NCBI RefSeq assembly: GCF_002091715.1
Contig: NZ_BDAG01000021.1
Span: 1 to 64,000, forward strand
DNA: 64,000 nt
Source: Pseudomonas migulae NBRC 103157
Lineage (GTDB): Bacteria; Pseudomonadota; Gammaproteobacteria; Pseudomonadales; Pseudomonadaceae
Reading direction: 5' to 3'
The notes under the pieces were generated by a model, which worked only from the letters and a program-made list of their open reading frames with translations, did not search any database and had not been told where the DNA came from. Made by a program: the position numbers and the translations under genes. This document shows, in pieces, positions 19,330 through 27,360 of this stretch (its first letter is position 1; each line of letters opens with the position of its first letter).

Positions 19330-20295
19330 TTATTCAGTGACTTGGCGAGCTGCCGTTTCGCGATCTTCTTTCTCGCTCATTCGGCGGAAATATGTCGAGA
19401 GCAGTGCCCCGGAAATGTTGTGCCATACACTGAACAATGCACTTGGCACCGCCGCCAGCGGTGAGAAGTGTGCGCTGGCCAGCGCAGCGCCCAAACCCGA
19501 GTTCTGCATGCCGACTTCCAGTGCCAGGGATTTGCGCTGGGCCAGTGGCAACTTGAAAAGACGCCCGGTGAAGTACCCGAGCAAGTAGCCAAAGCTGTTA
19601 TGCAGCATCACCACGGCCATGATCAGCAGGCCGGACTCGGCGATTTTCGCCTGGCTGGCAGCGACGACCGCGGTGACGATGATTACGATGCTGACCACGG
19701 AAACCAGCGGCAACACTTCTACCGCGTGGTGAACCCGAGCGCCAAGCAGGCGCTGAGCGACCACGCCGAGCACGATGGGCAACAGCACCACTTGCAGGAT
19801 CGACCAGAACAGCTCCATGAACGACACCGGCAACCAGGCCGAAGCCAGTAACCAGATCAACGCCGGGGTCAGCAGCGGAGCGAGGAGGGTGGTGACGGCG
19901 GCAATGGCCACTGACAGCGCCAGATCCCCGCGGGCGAGCCAGGTCATCACGTTAGAGGAAGTGCCGCTCGGGCAGCAGCCGACGAGAATCACACCAACGG
20001 CAATTTCCGGCGGCAAGTGGAAAACCTGGCAGAGCAACCACGCCACACCGGGCATGATCACGAAGTGCGCAACGACGCCCAGGGCCACACGCCACGGATG
20101 GCGAGCGACTTCGGCGAAGTCTTCGAGTTTGAGGGTCAGGCCCATGCCGAACATCACCAGCCCCAGCAATGGGACGATGGCGCCTTTCAGGCCGATGAAC
20201 CACGTCGGTTGCAAGAAGGCCACGACGGCGAAAATCAGAACCCAGTAAGCGAAGGTGTTGCCGACAAAACGACTCAATGCAGCCAGTGCACGCAT
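19330..20295 (-). CDS. Bile acid:sodium symporter (BASS) family transporter
   Basis: 321 aa, about nine to ten hydrophobic helices. The signature region GCCPSGTSSNVMTWLARGD matches the first discontinuous helix crossover of BASS proteins, and EVGMQNSGLGAALA matches the second. In bacteria such proteins take up organic acids such as pantoate or pyruvate; the substrate here is unknown. The ATG at 20295 follows AAGGA by seven bases; an ATG seven codons upstream lacks such a site. The C-terminal tail is charged and cytoplasmic. Confidence 0.9.
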   Translation of the reverse strand: MRALAALSRFVGNTFAYWVLIFAVVAFLQPTWFIGLKGAIVPLLGLVMFGMGLTLKLEDFAEVARHPWRVALGVVAHFVIMPGVAWLLCQVFHLPPEIAVGVILVGCCPSGTSSNVMTWLARGDLALSVAIAAVTTLLAPLLTPALIWLLASAWLPVSFMELFWSILQVVLLPIVLGVVAQRLLGARVHHAVEVLPLVSVVSIVIIVTAVVAASQAKIAESGLLIMAVVMLHNSFGYLLGYFTGRLFKLPLAQRKSLALEVGMQNSGLGAALASAHFSPLAAVPSALFSVWHNISGALLSTYFRRMSEKEDRETAARQVTE

Positions 20296-20337
20296 GGCCT
20301 GATCCTTATTATTCATATTTGAACGTTACGCAGATCC

Positions 20338-20431
20338 AATGTGGGAGCGGGCTTGCTCGCGAAAGCGGTCCGACATTCAACGATGATGTTGATTGTTATG
20401 ACGCCTTCGCGAGCAAGCCCGCTCCCACATT
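20338..20431. repeat. REP inverted pair (GGGAGCGGGCTTGCTCGCGA class)
   Basis: Outer 25-base arms are exact complements (20338-20362 and 20407-20431) around about 44 unpaired bases. Located between the BASS gene and rdgC. Confidence 0.85.
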
Positions 20432-20447
20432 TAGACCGAGCGTCGGC

Positions 20448-21368
20448 TTAGATGCCTTGAGGTGTCTCTTCCCCACCCAACGCCTCAACCAGCGCCGGCA
20501 GGAAGTCACCGAAGGTCAGCATCATCAAGGTGAAGCTCGCATCCAGCTGGCCCAGGGCCTCTTCGCCACCGTCCTGTTCCGCCTGATCCTGCAGCAGGTC
20601 CTCGAACTTCAGGCGTTTGACCACCATCTTGTCGTCGAGGACGAAAGACAGTTTGTCTTGCCACGCGAGCGACAGCTGAGTGACCACTTTGCCAGTGCTC
20701 AGGTGCAGCTGGATTTCTTCGCTGGTCAGGTCCTGACGCTTGCAGCGCACGATGCCGCCGTCTTCGTGGGTGTCACGCAGTTCGCACTCGTCCAGCACGA
20801 AGAAATCGTCCGCGGCTTTCTGGGTAGTGACCCATTCAGTCATGGTGGCGGTCGGGGACATTTTCACGGTCAGTGGACGCACCGGCAGTGTGCCAATGAC
20901 TTCGCGCAGGGTGGACAGCAGGTCCTCGGCACGTTTCGGGCTGGCCGAGTTGACCAGGATCAGGCCTTGCTTCGGCGCGATGGCGGCGAAGGTCGACGAG
21001 CGACGGATAAAGGCACGAGGCAGGAAGGCCTGGATGATTTCATCCTTGATCTGGTCGCGTTCCTTTTTGTAGACCTTGCGCATTTCCGCGGCTTCGATCT
21101 CTTCTACCTTTTCCTTCACGGCGTCGCGCACGACGCTGCCAGGCAGGATGCGTTCTTCTTTACGCGCGGAAATCAGCAGGAAATCGCCGCTGACGTGCAC
21201 CAGAGGTGCATCTTCGCCCTTGCCGAATGGCGCGACGAAACCGTAGGTGGTCAACTCCTGGCTTGCACAGGGACGCGCCAGTTTGGTGGCCAGTGCAGTT
21301 TCCAACGCCTCGGCATCAAAAGGCAGATCTTGGGTCAGGCGATAGATAAGCAGGTTTTTGAACCACAT
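20448..21368 (-). CDS. rdgC: Recombination-associated protein RdgC
   Basis: 306 aa, the usual length. RdgC forms a ring-shaped dimer on DNA and limits RecA loading. The protein starts MWFKNLLIYRLTQDLPFD, the conserved N-terminus, and has the C-terminal RLKFEDLLQDQ segment. The upstream extension of eight residues is discarded because family members start at this Met. In E. coli it affects replication restart and recombination. It sits next to the tRNA cassette, about 160 bases away. Confidence 0.95.
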   Translation of the reverse strand: MWFKNLLIYRLTQDLPFDAEALETALATKLARPCASQELTTYGFVAPFGKGEDAPLVHVSGDFLLISARKEERILPGSVVRDAVKEKVEEIEAAEMRKVYKKERDQIKDEIIQAFLPRAFIRRSSTFAAIAPKQGLILVNSASPKRAEDLLSTLREVIGTLPVRPLTVKMSPTATMTEWVTTQKAADDFFVLDECELRDTHEDGGIVRCKRQDLTSEEIQLHLSTGKVVTQLSLAWQDKLSFVLDDKMVVKRLKFEDLLQDQAEQDGGEEALGQLDASFTLMMLTFGDFLPALVEALGGEETPQGI

Positions 21369-21478
21369 GGGGCGAGTCTCTCCTTTATACAAAGTGGGGC
21401 ATTATTCTCTTCGTGGCGCCATAGGCCAACCCTTCTCTAAGCCTTTGGAAGGCCTGAAAAAATTATTTAAAAAAGTGC

Positions 21479-21507
21479 TTGCCAGAGGTGAGGTCGCTCC
21501 GTAGAAT
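21479..21507 (+). promoter_or_regulatory. Sigma-70 promoter of the first tRNA-Val/tRNA-Asp unit
   Basis: TTGCCA (21479-21484) and TAGAAT (21502-21507) are separated by exactly 17 bases. A GC-rich stretch follows the -10, typical of stringently controlled stable-RNA promoters. Confidence 0.75.
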
Positions 21508-21528
21508 GCGCGCCACACCGAAAGTGAA

Positions 21529-21604
21529 GGGTGATTAGCTCAGCTGGGAGAGCGTCTGCCTTACAAGCAGAATGTCGGCGGTTCGATCCCGTCATCACCC
21601 ACCA
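21529..21604 (+). tRNA. tRNA-Val (anticodon TAC), copy 1
   Basis: 76 bases with encoded CCA. Acceptor GGGTGAT pairs with ATCACCC; the anticodon loop in CTGCCTTACAAGCAG gives TAC (valine). The T-loop GGTTCGATCC is standard. Confidence 0.97.
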
Positions 21605-21623
21605 TTCGCTTCAAGTGTTACGC

Positions 21624-21700
21624 GCAGCGGTAGTTCAGTCGGTTAGAATACCGGCCTGTCACGCCGGGGGTCGCGGGTTCGAGTCCCGTCCGCTGCGCCA
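21624..21700 (+). tRNA. tRNA-Asp (anticodon GTC), copy 1
   Basis: 77 bases with encoded CCA. Acceptor GCAGCGG pairs with CCGCTGC; anticodon stem CCGGCCTGTCACGCCGG gives GTC (aspartate). Confidence 0.97.
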
Positions 21701-21740
21701 TATTCGGTAACCTGGAACGCTGAACGCCAGGTCACCACGG

Positions 21741-21766
21741 AAAAGCCCGCTAACGCGGGTTTTTTT
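21741..21766 (+). terminator. Terminator of tRNA unit 1
   Basis: CCCGC / GCGGG stem followed by seven T. It is preceded by a small CCTGG...CCAGG hairpin (about 21711-21732) that may be a 3' processing structure. Confidence 0.75.
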
Positions 21767-21888
21767 CTGCCTGAAGTTCCTGCAGGATGCGTCGCTTCAC
21801 TGGTTTTCAGATTTTTTTGAATTATTTATCAATTAAATCAACACGTTATGAAAATCTGTGGCACAATGCGCCCCGCAACGAAGGTAAA

Positions 21889-21964
21889 GGGTGATTAGCT
21901 CAGCTGGGAGAGCGTCTGCCTTACAAGCAGAATGTCGGCGGTTCGATCCCGTCATCACCCACCA
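21889..21964 (+). tRNA. tRNA-Val (anticodon TAC), copy 2
   Basis: Identical to the copy 360 bases upstream, including encoded CCA. Confidence 0.97.
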
Positions 21965-21983
21965 CTTACTTTCAACGCTACGC

Positions 21984-22060
21984 GCAGCGGTAGTTCAGTC
22001 GGTTAGAATACCGGCCTGTCACGCCGGGGGTCGCGGGTTCGAGTCCCGTCCGCTGCGCCA
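21984..22060 (+). tRNA. tRNA-Asp (anticodon GTC), copy 2
   Basis: Identical to the first tRNA-Asp copy, at the same 360-base offset, including encoded CCA. Confidence 0.97.
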
Positions 22061-22100
22061 TATTCGGTAACCTGGAACGCTGAACGCCAGGTCACCACGG

Positions 22101-22125
22101 AAAGCCCGCTTAATGCGGGCTTTTT
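22101..22125 (+). terminator. Terminator of tRNA unit 2
   Basis: AAAGCCCGC-TTAAT-GCGGGCTTTTT hairpin with T-tail. It is the counterpart of the unit 1 terminator but with a changed loop. Confidence 0.8.
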
Positions 22126-22160
22126 GCTGTCTGGGGTTTGGCTTATGCTGACGTCCATTG

Positions 22161-22186
22161 AAAAAGCGACCCTCGGGTCGCTTTTT
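22161..22186. terminator. Bidirectional terminator after the catalase-like gene
   Basis: AAAAAGCGACC-CTC-GGGTCGCTTTTTT stem with A and T tracts on both sides. It is 11 bases past the stop of the minus-strand gene and also backs up the tRNA terminator. Confidence 0.85.
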
Positions 22187-22196
22187 TCGTTTCTGC

Positions 22197-23333
22197 TTAC
22201 TGTGCAGCGTTTCGACTGTGCCGGTAGTCGCTGACCGCTTCGTACACGGCTTTGCGCAGCCGGTTGATACCGCCAATGGGGCGATGAGCCTCCAGACCGA
22301 ACCACGGGTTGAACGTCAGGTTGTCGCATTGCAGGTTTTGCGCCGGGGTGTCGAAGTCCTGCGGTGGCAGGGTGATCCGGGCTACGGTTTCGAACGGTGC
22401 ATCCTGCTCGCGCCACTCGATGCTGGTGTCTTCGATCGGCATGAACCTGTTCGCATCCTGGCGCTGGATCTGCAAGACAAAACACGCCGGAACCCGGTCC
22501 GTGGACAACTGTTGAGTCAGGGCGTTACGCAGGAAGTTCGGCAGATCCTGGTTCTGCTTGGGCAAGGTGTAGGCCGGGCAATTGTCGGGATCCGGCATCA
22601 CCCGGAACTTGGCGTTGGCCTCGCCAAATTTATACGGCGATACCGAGAAATAAGTGGTGCGTGTCGGGCTTTCCGGCGGCGGGGACAGTGTCGCCAGGGC
22701 GATGAACAAATGACGGACCTGCCAGGTGCGCGGATCCCAGCCAGGAAAAAACGCCATGACCTTTTTTCCGTCAGCCTGAGCTGCGACATTCTGACGGTAC
22801 TCGGCGACATCGCTGACAAAGAAGTTCGGATGGCTGAACATCACAAAATCCTGCTCGTGTTGCCCTTGCCGGTCATCGAGCAGCGGTTTGCCCTGCACAT
22901 CCAACAGTTTGATCGCCATGCCCCGGGCATCCCGAATGCTGTCGAACTGCGGATAAGCGTTGCCGTTGGACAGGCGCATGGTCGCCTGCCAGCGCTTGCC
23001 GGGTTCGCTGAAGACCCCGCGGCGCAGGTCCTGCGCCAGTTCCGGCAACACCTGAACCTCGGCCTTCACGCAGCCATGGGCTTTGGCATGGGCGTCACGC
23101 AGGTAGCGGGTGCTTTCACGGTGTTGATCGACAATGCGCACGGCGGTCTGAATCACGTCCCGGGTCATGGCAGCTTCGCCGTCCGGGATCTGCTCCAGTG
23201 CCGAGACCGGGCCCCGGTGCTGCCAGGCATACCATGCAGTGACCAGCGCCCAGCCGAGCAGACCGATGCACAGCAGAATCAGCAGGGTCTTGCCGAGCAG
23301 GCGGCCCAGCCACAACCAGAACCGGGCGAGCAT
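22197..23333 (-). CDS. Membrane-anchored catalase-related heme protein
   Basis: 378 aa from the ATG at 23333, which has AAGGA seven bases upstream; an ATG at 23366 would overlap the upstream gene and add 11 residues. An N-terminal transmembrane helix (about residues 10-32) anchors it. The rest is a short catalase-fold protein: RDAHAKAHGCVKAEV around the distal His, and FDSIRDARGMAIKLLDV. The full proximal-Tyr signature of true catalases is not obvious, so peroxidase, peroxygenase or hydroperoxide chemistry is as likely as H2O2 dismutation. It is paired in an operon with the di-heme cytochrome. Confidence 0.75.
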   Translation of the reverse strand: MLARFWLWLGRLLGKTLLILLCIGLLGWALVTAWYAWQHRGPVSALEQIPDGEAAMTRDVIQTAVRIVDQHRESTRYLRDAHAKAHGCVKAEVQVLPELAQDLRRGVFSEPGKRWQATMRLSNGNAYPQFDSIRDARGMAIKLLDVQGKPLLDDRQGQHEQDFVMFSHPNFFVSDVAEYRQNVAAQADGKKVMAFFPGWDPRTWQVRHLFIALATLSPPPESPTRTTYFSVSPYKFGEANAKFRVMPDPDNCPAYTLPKQNQDLPNFLRNALTQQLSTDRVPACFVLQIQRQDANRFMPIEDTSIEWREQDAPFETVARITLPPQDFDTPAQNLQCDNLTFNPWFGLEAHRPIGGINRLRKAVYEAVSDYRHSRNAAQ

Positions 23334-23362
23334 TGGTAAATCCTTTTTGAAGGTGGTCATGA

Positions 23363-25180
23363 TCATGGCAGTTGCGTCTCCAGCGGGCCGCCCAGCACTT
23401 TCAGGTACTCCAGCAGCGCCCAGCGCTCCTCGGGTTGCAACAACCGGCCAATAACCCCGTTGCCACGCTCACCGGCGCGGAATTCATGGCCACTGTTGTG
23501 GTTGCCGGTAATGCGCGTGTCGAACAGAAATGCGTTGGTGAAGGCTTCGGTGCGATAGCCCAGGTGTCGCGGATCGTAGTCGAACGTGCCTTTGTAGAAG
23601 GTGGTCGCGCGTTCATCCTGGGGTGATAGCAGTTGATAAATGCTCGGCACTGAGCCGTTGTGCAGAAACGGCGCCGTCGCCCACACGCCCGCCAGAGGGC
23701 GGGCCTTGTAGGCCACTTTTTCTCGAACGCCGATCGGCAGGCCGAAGCCGTCGAGCCTCGGCTTCTCCGCCGTCGTGACCTTGGCCTCACGGTAAGCGCG
23801 GTCCTCGACGAATGCAGTGACGTAGGCCAGGCCCTTGGCGACCGACAGTTGGCTCAAGTCCAGCGGTTCTTTGGGTTCGGGGTGCAACTTCACGTCCATC
23901 TGCGCCAGTTCTGCCGGGTCCCATTGCAGGGCTGTCAGATCAAAACGGTGGCTGGCGATGTTGTTCGCGGCAGTCGGATCGGTGCCGATGACGTCGACGG
24001 GCAGCATGTGCAAATGCTGCACCCAACGCTCGTCTTCCTGAGTCGTCCGCGGCACGTGGCAACCGGCGCAGTTTTCCGTAAACAGTGCACGCCCCTTGGC
24101 CGCCAGCGGTTTGTCGATGGCACCCAGCAGATCTTCTGGCCAGGCCGGCGGTTTGAGTCGCTGCAAGGTTTCTTCGATCTGGTGTAAATCGCGCACCCGG
24201 ACGCTGGATGGGTAGCGATTGTCGCCCTTGAGTGGTTGTCCGTTGCTGTCGAAGAAATTCAGCGTGGCGCCTACCCCCAGGGCCTCACCGATATTGCGCG
24301 CCATCGGCTGCTGTGCCGAACCGTTCCACTGCACCCAATCGAAGGTCCACATGTCCCACAGTTGTGGATAGTCGACCGGCGCGTTGGCGACCCGATAATT
24401 GGTGGGTGAAATCGCGTCACCGAAACTGGCGTTGGCAATACGCCCGAACGCGTCGGTACGGCCAGGGCCTTCCTCGGTCGGGTAAAGGCCTCGGTGAGTA
24501 TCGTTCCAGGCGACTTTCAGGAAGGTGTCGAGAGAGGTCTTGAAGTCTTTGCGCAATTGTTGATGCCGGGCGTCGTAGTCCTGGCCCAGCACGTTGCGAG
24601 CGAAACGTTCGAATTTCCATGGGTTGTAGTAAGTCGAAGCGAGGCTGGCGACCAGTGCCTGTCCGAAACTGCCACCGCGCAGTGTAGGAACGCTGGAAGG
24701 CAAGACATGCTGCGCCGAACCGCCATCGATGCGGATAGCCTGACCGTTGAAACGCAACTCGCCGGTGTGGCAGGCGGCACAGGTGATGTCCAGAAACTGA
24801 TCAGGGTTGCCTGGGTTTTGATGGCGGGCAAAGCCCACGGGCAGGTTGCCAGGGTTGTTGGCCGTGGCTTTCTGCCCGGGATCGACCAGAAAACCGAAAC
24901 GTGCGAGGTATTCCGGAGCGGCAAACCGCTGTTGCGAAAAAGGCAGTTCGAGCGCGTTGAACCAGTCGTAGCGCAAGCCTTTGACTTGAGTGCCCTGGGG
25001 CGTGAAGTAGTAGGTCTGGCGGTCAGTCGCGCTCCACTGCTCCAGGTAATGCACCTGCTGCGCAGGTGTCCAGGTCGGCAGTTTCGGGTTGGCGACGTAA
25101 TACAGAATCACGGCCAGGCAGATGCCCAGCAACGCAACGATCAGAACCAGCAAGCGATAAAAGAGGCGCAAGATAAACAT
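23363..25180 (-). CDS. Di-heme cytochrome c peroxidase/RoxA-like protein
   Basis: 605 aa with an N-terminal uncleaved-looking transmembrane anchor (residues about 5-27) and a periplasmic body. Two c-type heme sites are present, CAACHTG in the N-terminal half and CAGCHVP in the second half. The length and spacing suit the di-heme group that includes bacterial cytochrome c peroxidase, MauG and rubber oxygenase RoxA. At about 600 aa it is longer than classical CcpA (about 330 aa) and closer to RoxA-like proteins. Its stop is 30 bases from the catalase-like gene start. The substrate is unknown. Confidence 0.82.
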   Translation of the reverse strand: MFILRLFYRLLVLIVALLGICLAVILYYVANPKLPTWTPAQQVHYLEQWSATDRQTYYFTPQGTQVKGLRYDWFNALELPFSQQRFAAPEYLARFGFLVDPGQKATANNPGNLPVGFARHQNPGNPDQFLDITCAACHTGELRFNGQAIRIDGGSAQHVLPSSVPTLRGGSFGQALVASLASTYYNPWKFERFARNVLGQDYDARHQQLRKDFKTSLDTFLKVAWNDTHRGLYPTEEGPGRTDAFGRIANASFGDAISPTNYRVANAPVDYPQLWDMWTFDWVQWNGSAQQPMARNIGEALGVGATLNFFDSNGQPLKGDNRYPSSVRVRDLHQIEETLQRLKPPAWPEDLLGAIDKPLAAKGRALFTENCAGCHVPRTTQEDERWVQHLHMLPVDVIGTDPTAANNIASHRFDLTALQWDPAELAQMDVKLHPEPKEPLDLSQLSVAKGLAYVTAFVEDRAYREAKVTTAEKPRLDGFGLPIGVREKVAYKARPLAGVWATAPFLHNGSVPSIYQLLSPQDERATTFYKGTFDYDPRHLGYRTEAFTNAFLFDTRITGNHNSGHEFRAGERGNGVIGRLLQPEERWALLEYLKVLGGPLETQLP

Positions 25181-25283
25181 CCTTGTCGATTTGTCGCTCT
25201 CTTATGCCTCAGCTGCGGGCGTGCGGCAAGTGGCCATTACGCCAAGCAATGTGGGACAGGTCAGTTGTGTCTGTGAGGAGAAG

Positions 25284-25427
25284 ATGACAGAAGCTTCATC
25301 ATCCGATTCCGGAAATGCGTTAAAACACCTGAACTTATCAGAAGTTTCCTGCTCTCATGCCGGTAGCCATTGGTCGTGGCCGCCTGATAAGCTCGCGGCT
25401 TTACTCGATTGCCCTTTAGGCGCATGA
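25284..25427 (+). CDS. Possible small protein upstream of the FKBP gene
   Basis: A 47-codon frame starts at ATG 25284 just after GAGGAG (three-base gap, tight). It ends 13 bases before the FKBP start. The product would be Ser-rich at the N-terminus with HWSWPPDKLAALLDCPLG near the end. It could be a leader or uORF rather than a stable protein; no family is recognised. Confidence 0.25.
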   Translation: MTEASSSDSGNALKHLNLSEVSCSHAGSHWSWPPDKLAALLDCPLGA

Positions 25428-25440
25428 ACAAGGAAATAGC

Positions 25441-26157
25441 ATGAAACAGCATCGGTTGGCGGCGGCGGTGGCCCTGGTTAGCCTGGTACTTGCGGGTTGT
25501 GATTCGCAGACCAGCGTAGAGCTGAAAACCCCGGCGCAAAAAGCTTCCTACGGGATTGGCCTGAACATGGGCAAGAGCCTGGCTCAGGAAGGCATGGATG
25601 ATCTGGACTCCAAAGCCGTAGCCCAGGGCATCGAAGATGCCGTCGGCAAGAAAGAACAGAAGCTGAAGGACGAAGAACTGGTCGAAGCCTTCGCTGCACT
25701 GCAAAAGCGTGCTGAAGAGCGCATGGCCAAAATGAGCGAAGAGTCGGCAGCCGCCGGCAAGAAATTCCTCGAAGATAACGCCAAGAAAGCCGGTGTCACC
25801 ACCACTGCTTCGGGCCTGCAGTATGAAGTGATCAAGAAAGCCGACGGCGCACAGCCTAAGCCGACTGACGTAGTGACCGTTCACTACACCGGCACCCTGA
25901 CCAACGGCACCGTCTTCGACAGCTCCGTCGAGCGCGGCAGCCCGATCGATCTGCCGGTCAGCGGTGTGATCCCGGGTTGGGTCGAAGGCCTGCAACTGAT
26001 GCACGTTGGCGAGAAGTACAAACTGTACATCCCTAGCGAACTGGCTTACGGCGCCCAAAGCCCAAGCCCGGCGATTCCAGCCAACTCGGTGCTGGTATTC
26101 GACCTGGAACTGCTGGCGATCAAGGATCCAGCCAAGCAAGACGACGCCGCGAAGTAA
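25441..26157 (+). CDS. FKBP-type peptidyl-prolyl isomerase lipoprotein (FkpA/Mip-like)
   Basis: 238 aa. A lipobox LVLAGC puts the modified Cys at position 20, so the mature protein is a lipoprotein. Residues about 30-125 form the helical dimerisation domain typical of FkpA/Mip (ASYGIGLNMGKSL). The C-terminal FKBP domain has VHYTGTLTNGTVFDSS and the GVIPGWVEGLQLM loop. It catalyses prolyl isomerisation and acts as a chaperone in the envelope. AAGGAAA precedes the ATG; a hairpin terminator follows the stop. Confidence 0.92.
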   Translation: MKQHRLAAAVALVSLVLAGCDSQTSVELKTPAQKASYGIGLNMGKSLAQEGMDDLDSKAVAQGIEDAVGKKEQKLKDEELVEAFAALQKRAEERMAKMSEESAAAGKKFLEDNAKKAGVTTTASGLQYEVIKKADGAQPKPTDVVTVHYTGTLTNGTVFDSSVERGSPIDLPVSGVIPGWVEGLQLMHVGEKYKLYIPSELAYGAQSPSPAIPANSVLVFDLELLAIKDPAKQDDAAK

Positions 26158-26173
26158 TCAGCGTCTGCTCTGA

Positions 26174-26205
26174 CAACAACGCCTCGCTTATGCGGGGCGT
26201 TGTTG
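26174..26205 (+). terminator. Hairpin terminator after the FKBP gene
   Basis: A 14-base-pair stem (CAACAACGCC... with one G-U pair) and a TTAT loop. The T-run is weak (TGTTGCAT), so termination may be partial. Confidence 0.55.
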
Positions 26206-26449
26206 CATCTGGCGGTTGGTGAGGGTAAACAAAGCGAACAGATGCGGTACGCTGGAGTCATAGCCATTGAGGACGCTGCGCTAACTGCGCCGGAGCGCCA
26301 AGTCAATGAAATCTTGGGTTTTTTTATGTGAGTAAAAAACGCCCGATCTGAGCAAAGCCCTTATGAAACGGGGCTTTCAGCCGAGAAATGCAGGTCTGTT
26401 CACAAGGTTATCCACAATTTGTGTGGATAACATTTCAGCGGGAGGAATG
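26206..26449. other. Intergenic region with DnaA-box pair
   Basis: About 245 bases without a gene. It contains a TTGGGTTTTTTT stretch near 26315, a short AAAGCCC/GGGCTTT hairpin at 26355-26378 and the inverted DnaA boxes described separately. A small RNA ending in the T-run near 26320 is possible but not supported by a clear promoter. Confidence 0.5.
26408..26430. promoter_or_regulatory. Two inverted consensus DnaA boxes
   Basis: TTATCCACA (26408-26416) and its exact reverse complement TGTGGATAA (26422-26430) flank five bases. Both match the high-affinity DnaA box. They end 10 bases before the ribosome site of the DUF1232 gene, so DnaA could control that gene or be titrated there. Confidence 0.75.
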
Positions 26450-26905
26450 ATGAAAGCACCCTGGAATTTCGCTCGTTTCCTGCCATTGGCCGGACGCCTG
26501 CTCGCTCGTGGACGATTGCCGACGCTGTTGTTCGCGGTGGCCAGCAAAGGCGCCAGCCAGGGCAACCGGTTGGGCAAGCTCAAAGAGGACCTGCGCCTGT
26601 TGCAGGCGCTGTGCCTGGCGTACTGGCGCGGCGAATACCGGGCGATCAGCCCGAAAGCGCTGATCTCTGTGGTGGCAGGCTTGATGTACTTCCTGAGCCC
26701 GGTGGATGCGATTCCGGATTTCATCCCGATGTTCGGCATGCTCGATGACATCGCCGTGCTCGCCTGGCTGATGAAAGTCCTCGATGACGAGCTCAACGCT
26801 TTCCGCGCCTGGCGCAACCGCCAGTTGCCGGAGAAACTCGCGGTGGTCGAGCGACTGCCCGATACCCCCGAGCAACTTCAGCTTCAGGGACCGAAAAAAA
26901 ACTGA
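26450..26905 (+). CDS. DUF1232 (YkvA-like) membrane-associated protein
   Basis: 151 aa. The DUF1232 core is at residues about 60-105: VVAGLMYFLSPVDAIPDFIP then LDDIAVLAWLM, with the family's S-P-x-D-x-I-P-D motif. GGAGG lies four bases before the ATG at 26450; an ATG one codon earlier is too close to it. A hydrophobic hairpin suggests peripheral or integral membrane association. The function of the family is unknown. It is unusual for a pair of DnaA boxes to lie in its leader. Confidence 0.85.
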   Translation: MKAPWNFARFLPLAGRLLARGRLPTLLFAVASKGASQGNRLGKLKEDLRLLQALCLAYWRGEYRAISPKALISVVAGLMYFLSPVDAIPDFIPMFGMLDDIAVLAWLMKVLDDELNAFRAWRNRQLPEKLAVVERLPDTPEQLQLQGPKKN

Positions 26906-27018
26906 GCCGATTCAGGATCATCCCTATATTCATACCCCCGCGACCTTGGCCGCTGTTAGGATTACACTTCTAGGGAAAAGCGCCGACTCGCTAAGTGTCG
27001 TTGTCCTACGGGGAAGTC

Positions 27019-27360
27019 ATGGATATTCAGATAATCACACGCGAAGGCGAGCCCGAATATGCGGTTCTGCCGTGGGCTCAGTATCAGGCTCTACTGAAAG
27101 CAGCAGGTATCAATCAGCAACCGGCACCCGACGCGCCAGTGCGTCACGCCGCAGCACCAGACCAGATTCTTCCAGGTCTGGATCAACTACGCAGTTTGCG
27201 CGAAGGGAAGGGCATCGCCATCGAGGCGCTCGCCCGCACGGTAGGCATCAGCCCGTCTTATCTGGCCTTGATCGAAAGTGGCGAGCGTCAACCCGACGCT
27301 GCGATTCGCCGCAGCCTGGCCTGGGAATTGACGGTGCCAGGGTGGAGGGAAGAATCGTGA
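27019..27360 (+). CDS. XRE-family HTH regulator with antitoxin-like N-terminus
   Basis: 113 aa. The N-terminal 30 residues (MDIQIITREGEPEYAVLPW) resemble the Phd/HigA2-type strand-helix lead of antitoxins. The C-terminal half is a Cro/CI helix-turn-helix: LRSLREGKGIAIEALARTVG then SPSYLALIESGERQP. The ATG at 27019 follows GGGGAAG. The next gene begins within the stop codon (GTGA), so the two are translationally coupled. It probably autoregulates the three-gene operon. Confidence 0.82.
   Translation: MDIQIITREGEPEYAVLPWAQYQALLKAAGINQQPAPDAPVRHAAAPDQILPGLDQLRSLREGKGIAIEALARTVGISPSYLALIESGERQPDAAIRRSLAWELTVPGWREES

Noticed and set aside
21529..22060. Integration of a mobile element at the tRNA genes
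   Set aside because: No integrase, no partial tRNA copy acting as an attachment site, and both tRNA units are complete.
22158..23339. 393-codon plus-strand frame opposite the catalase-like gene
   Set aside because: Shadow frame; it starts inside the terminator hairpin and has His/Arg/Gln-rich low-complexity content.
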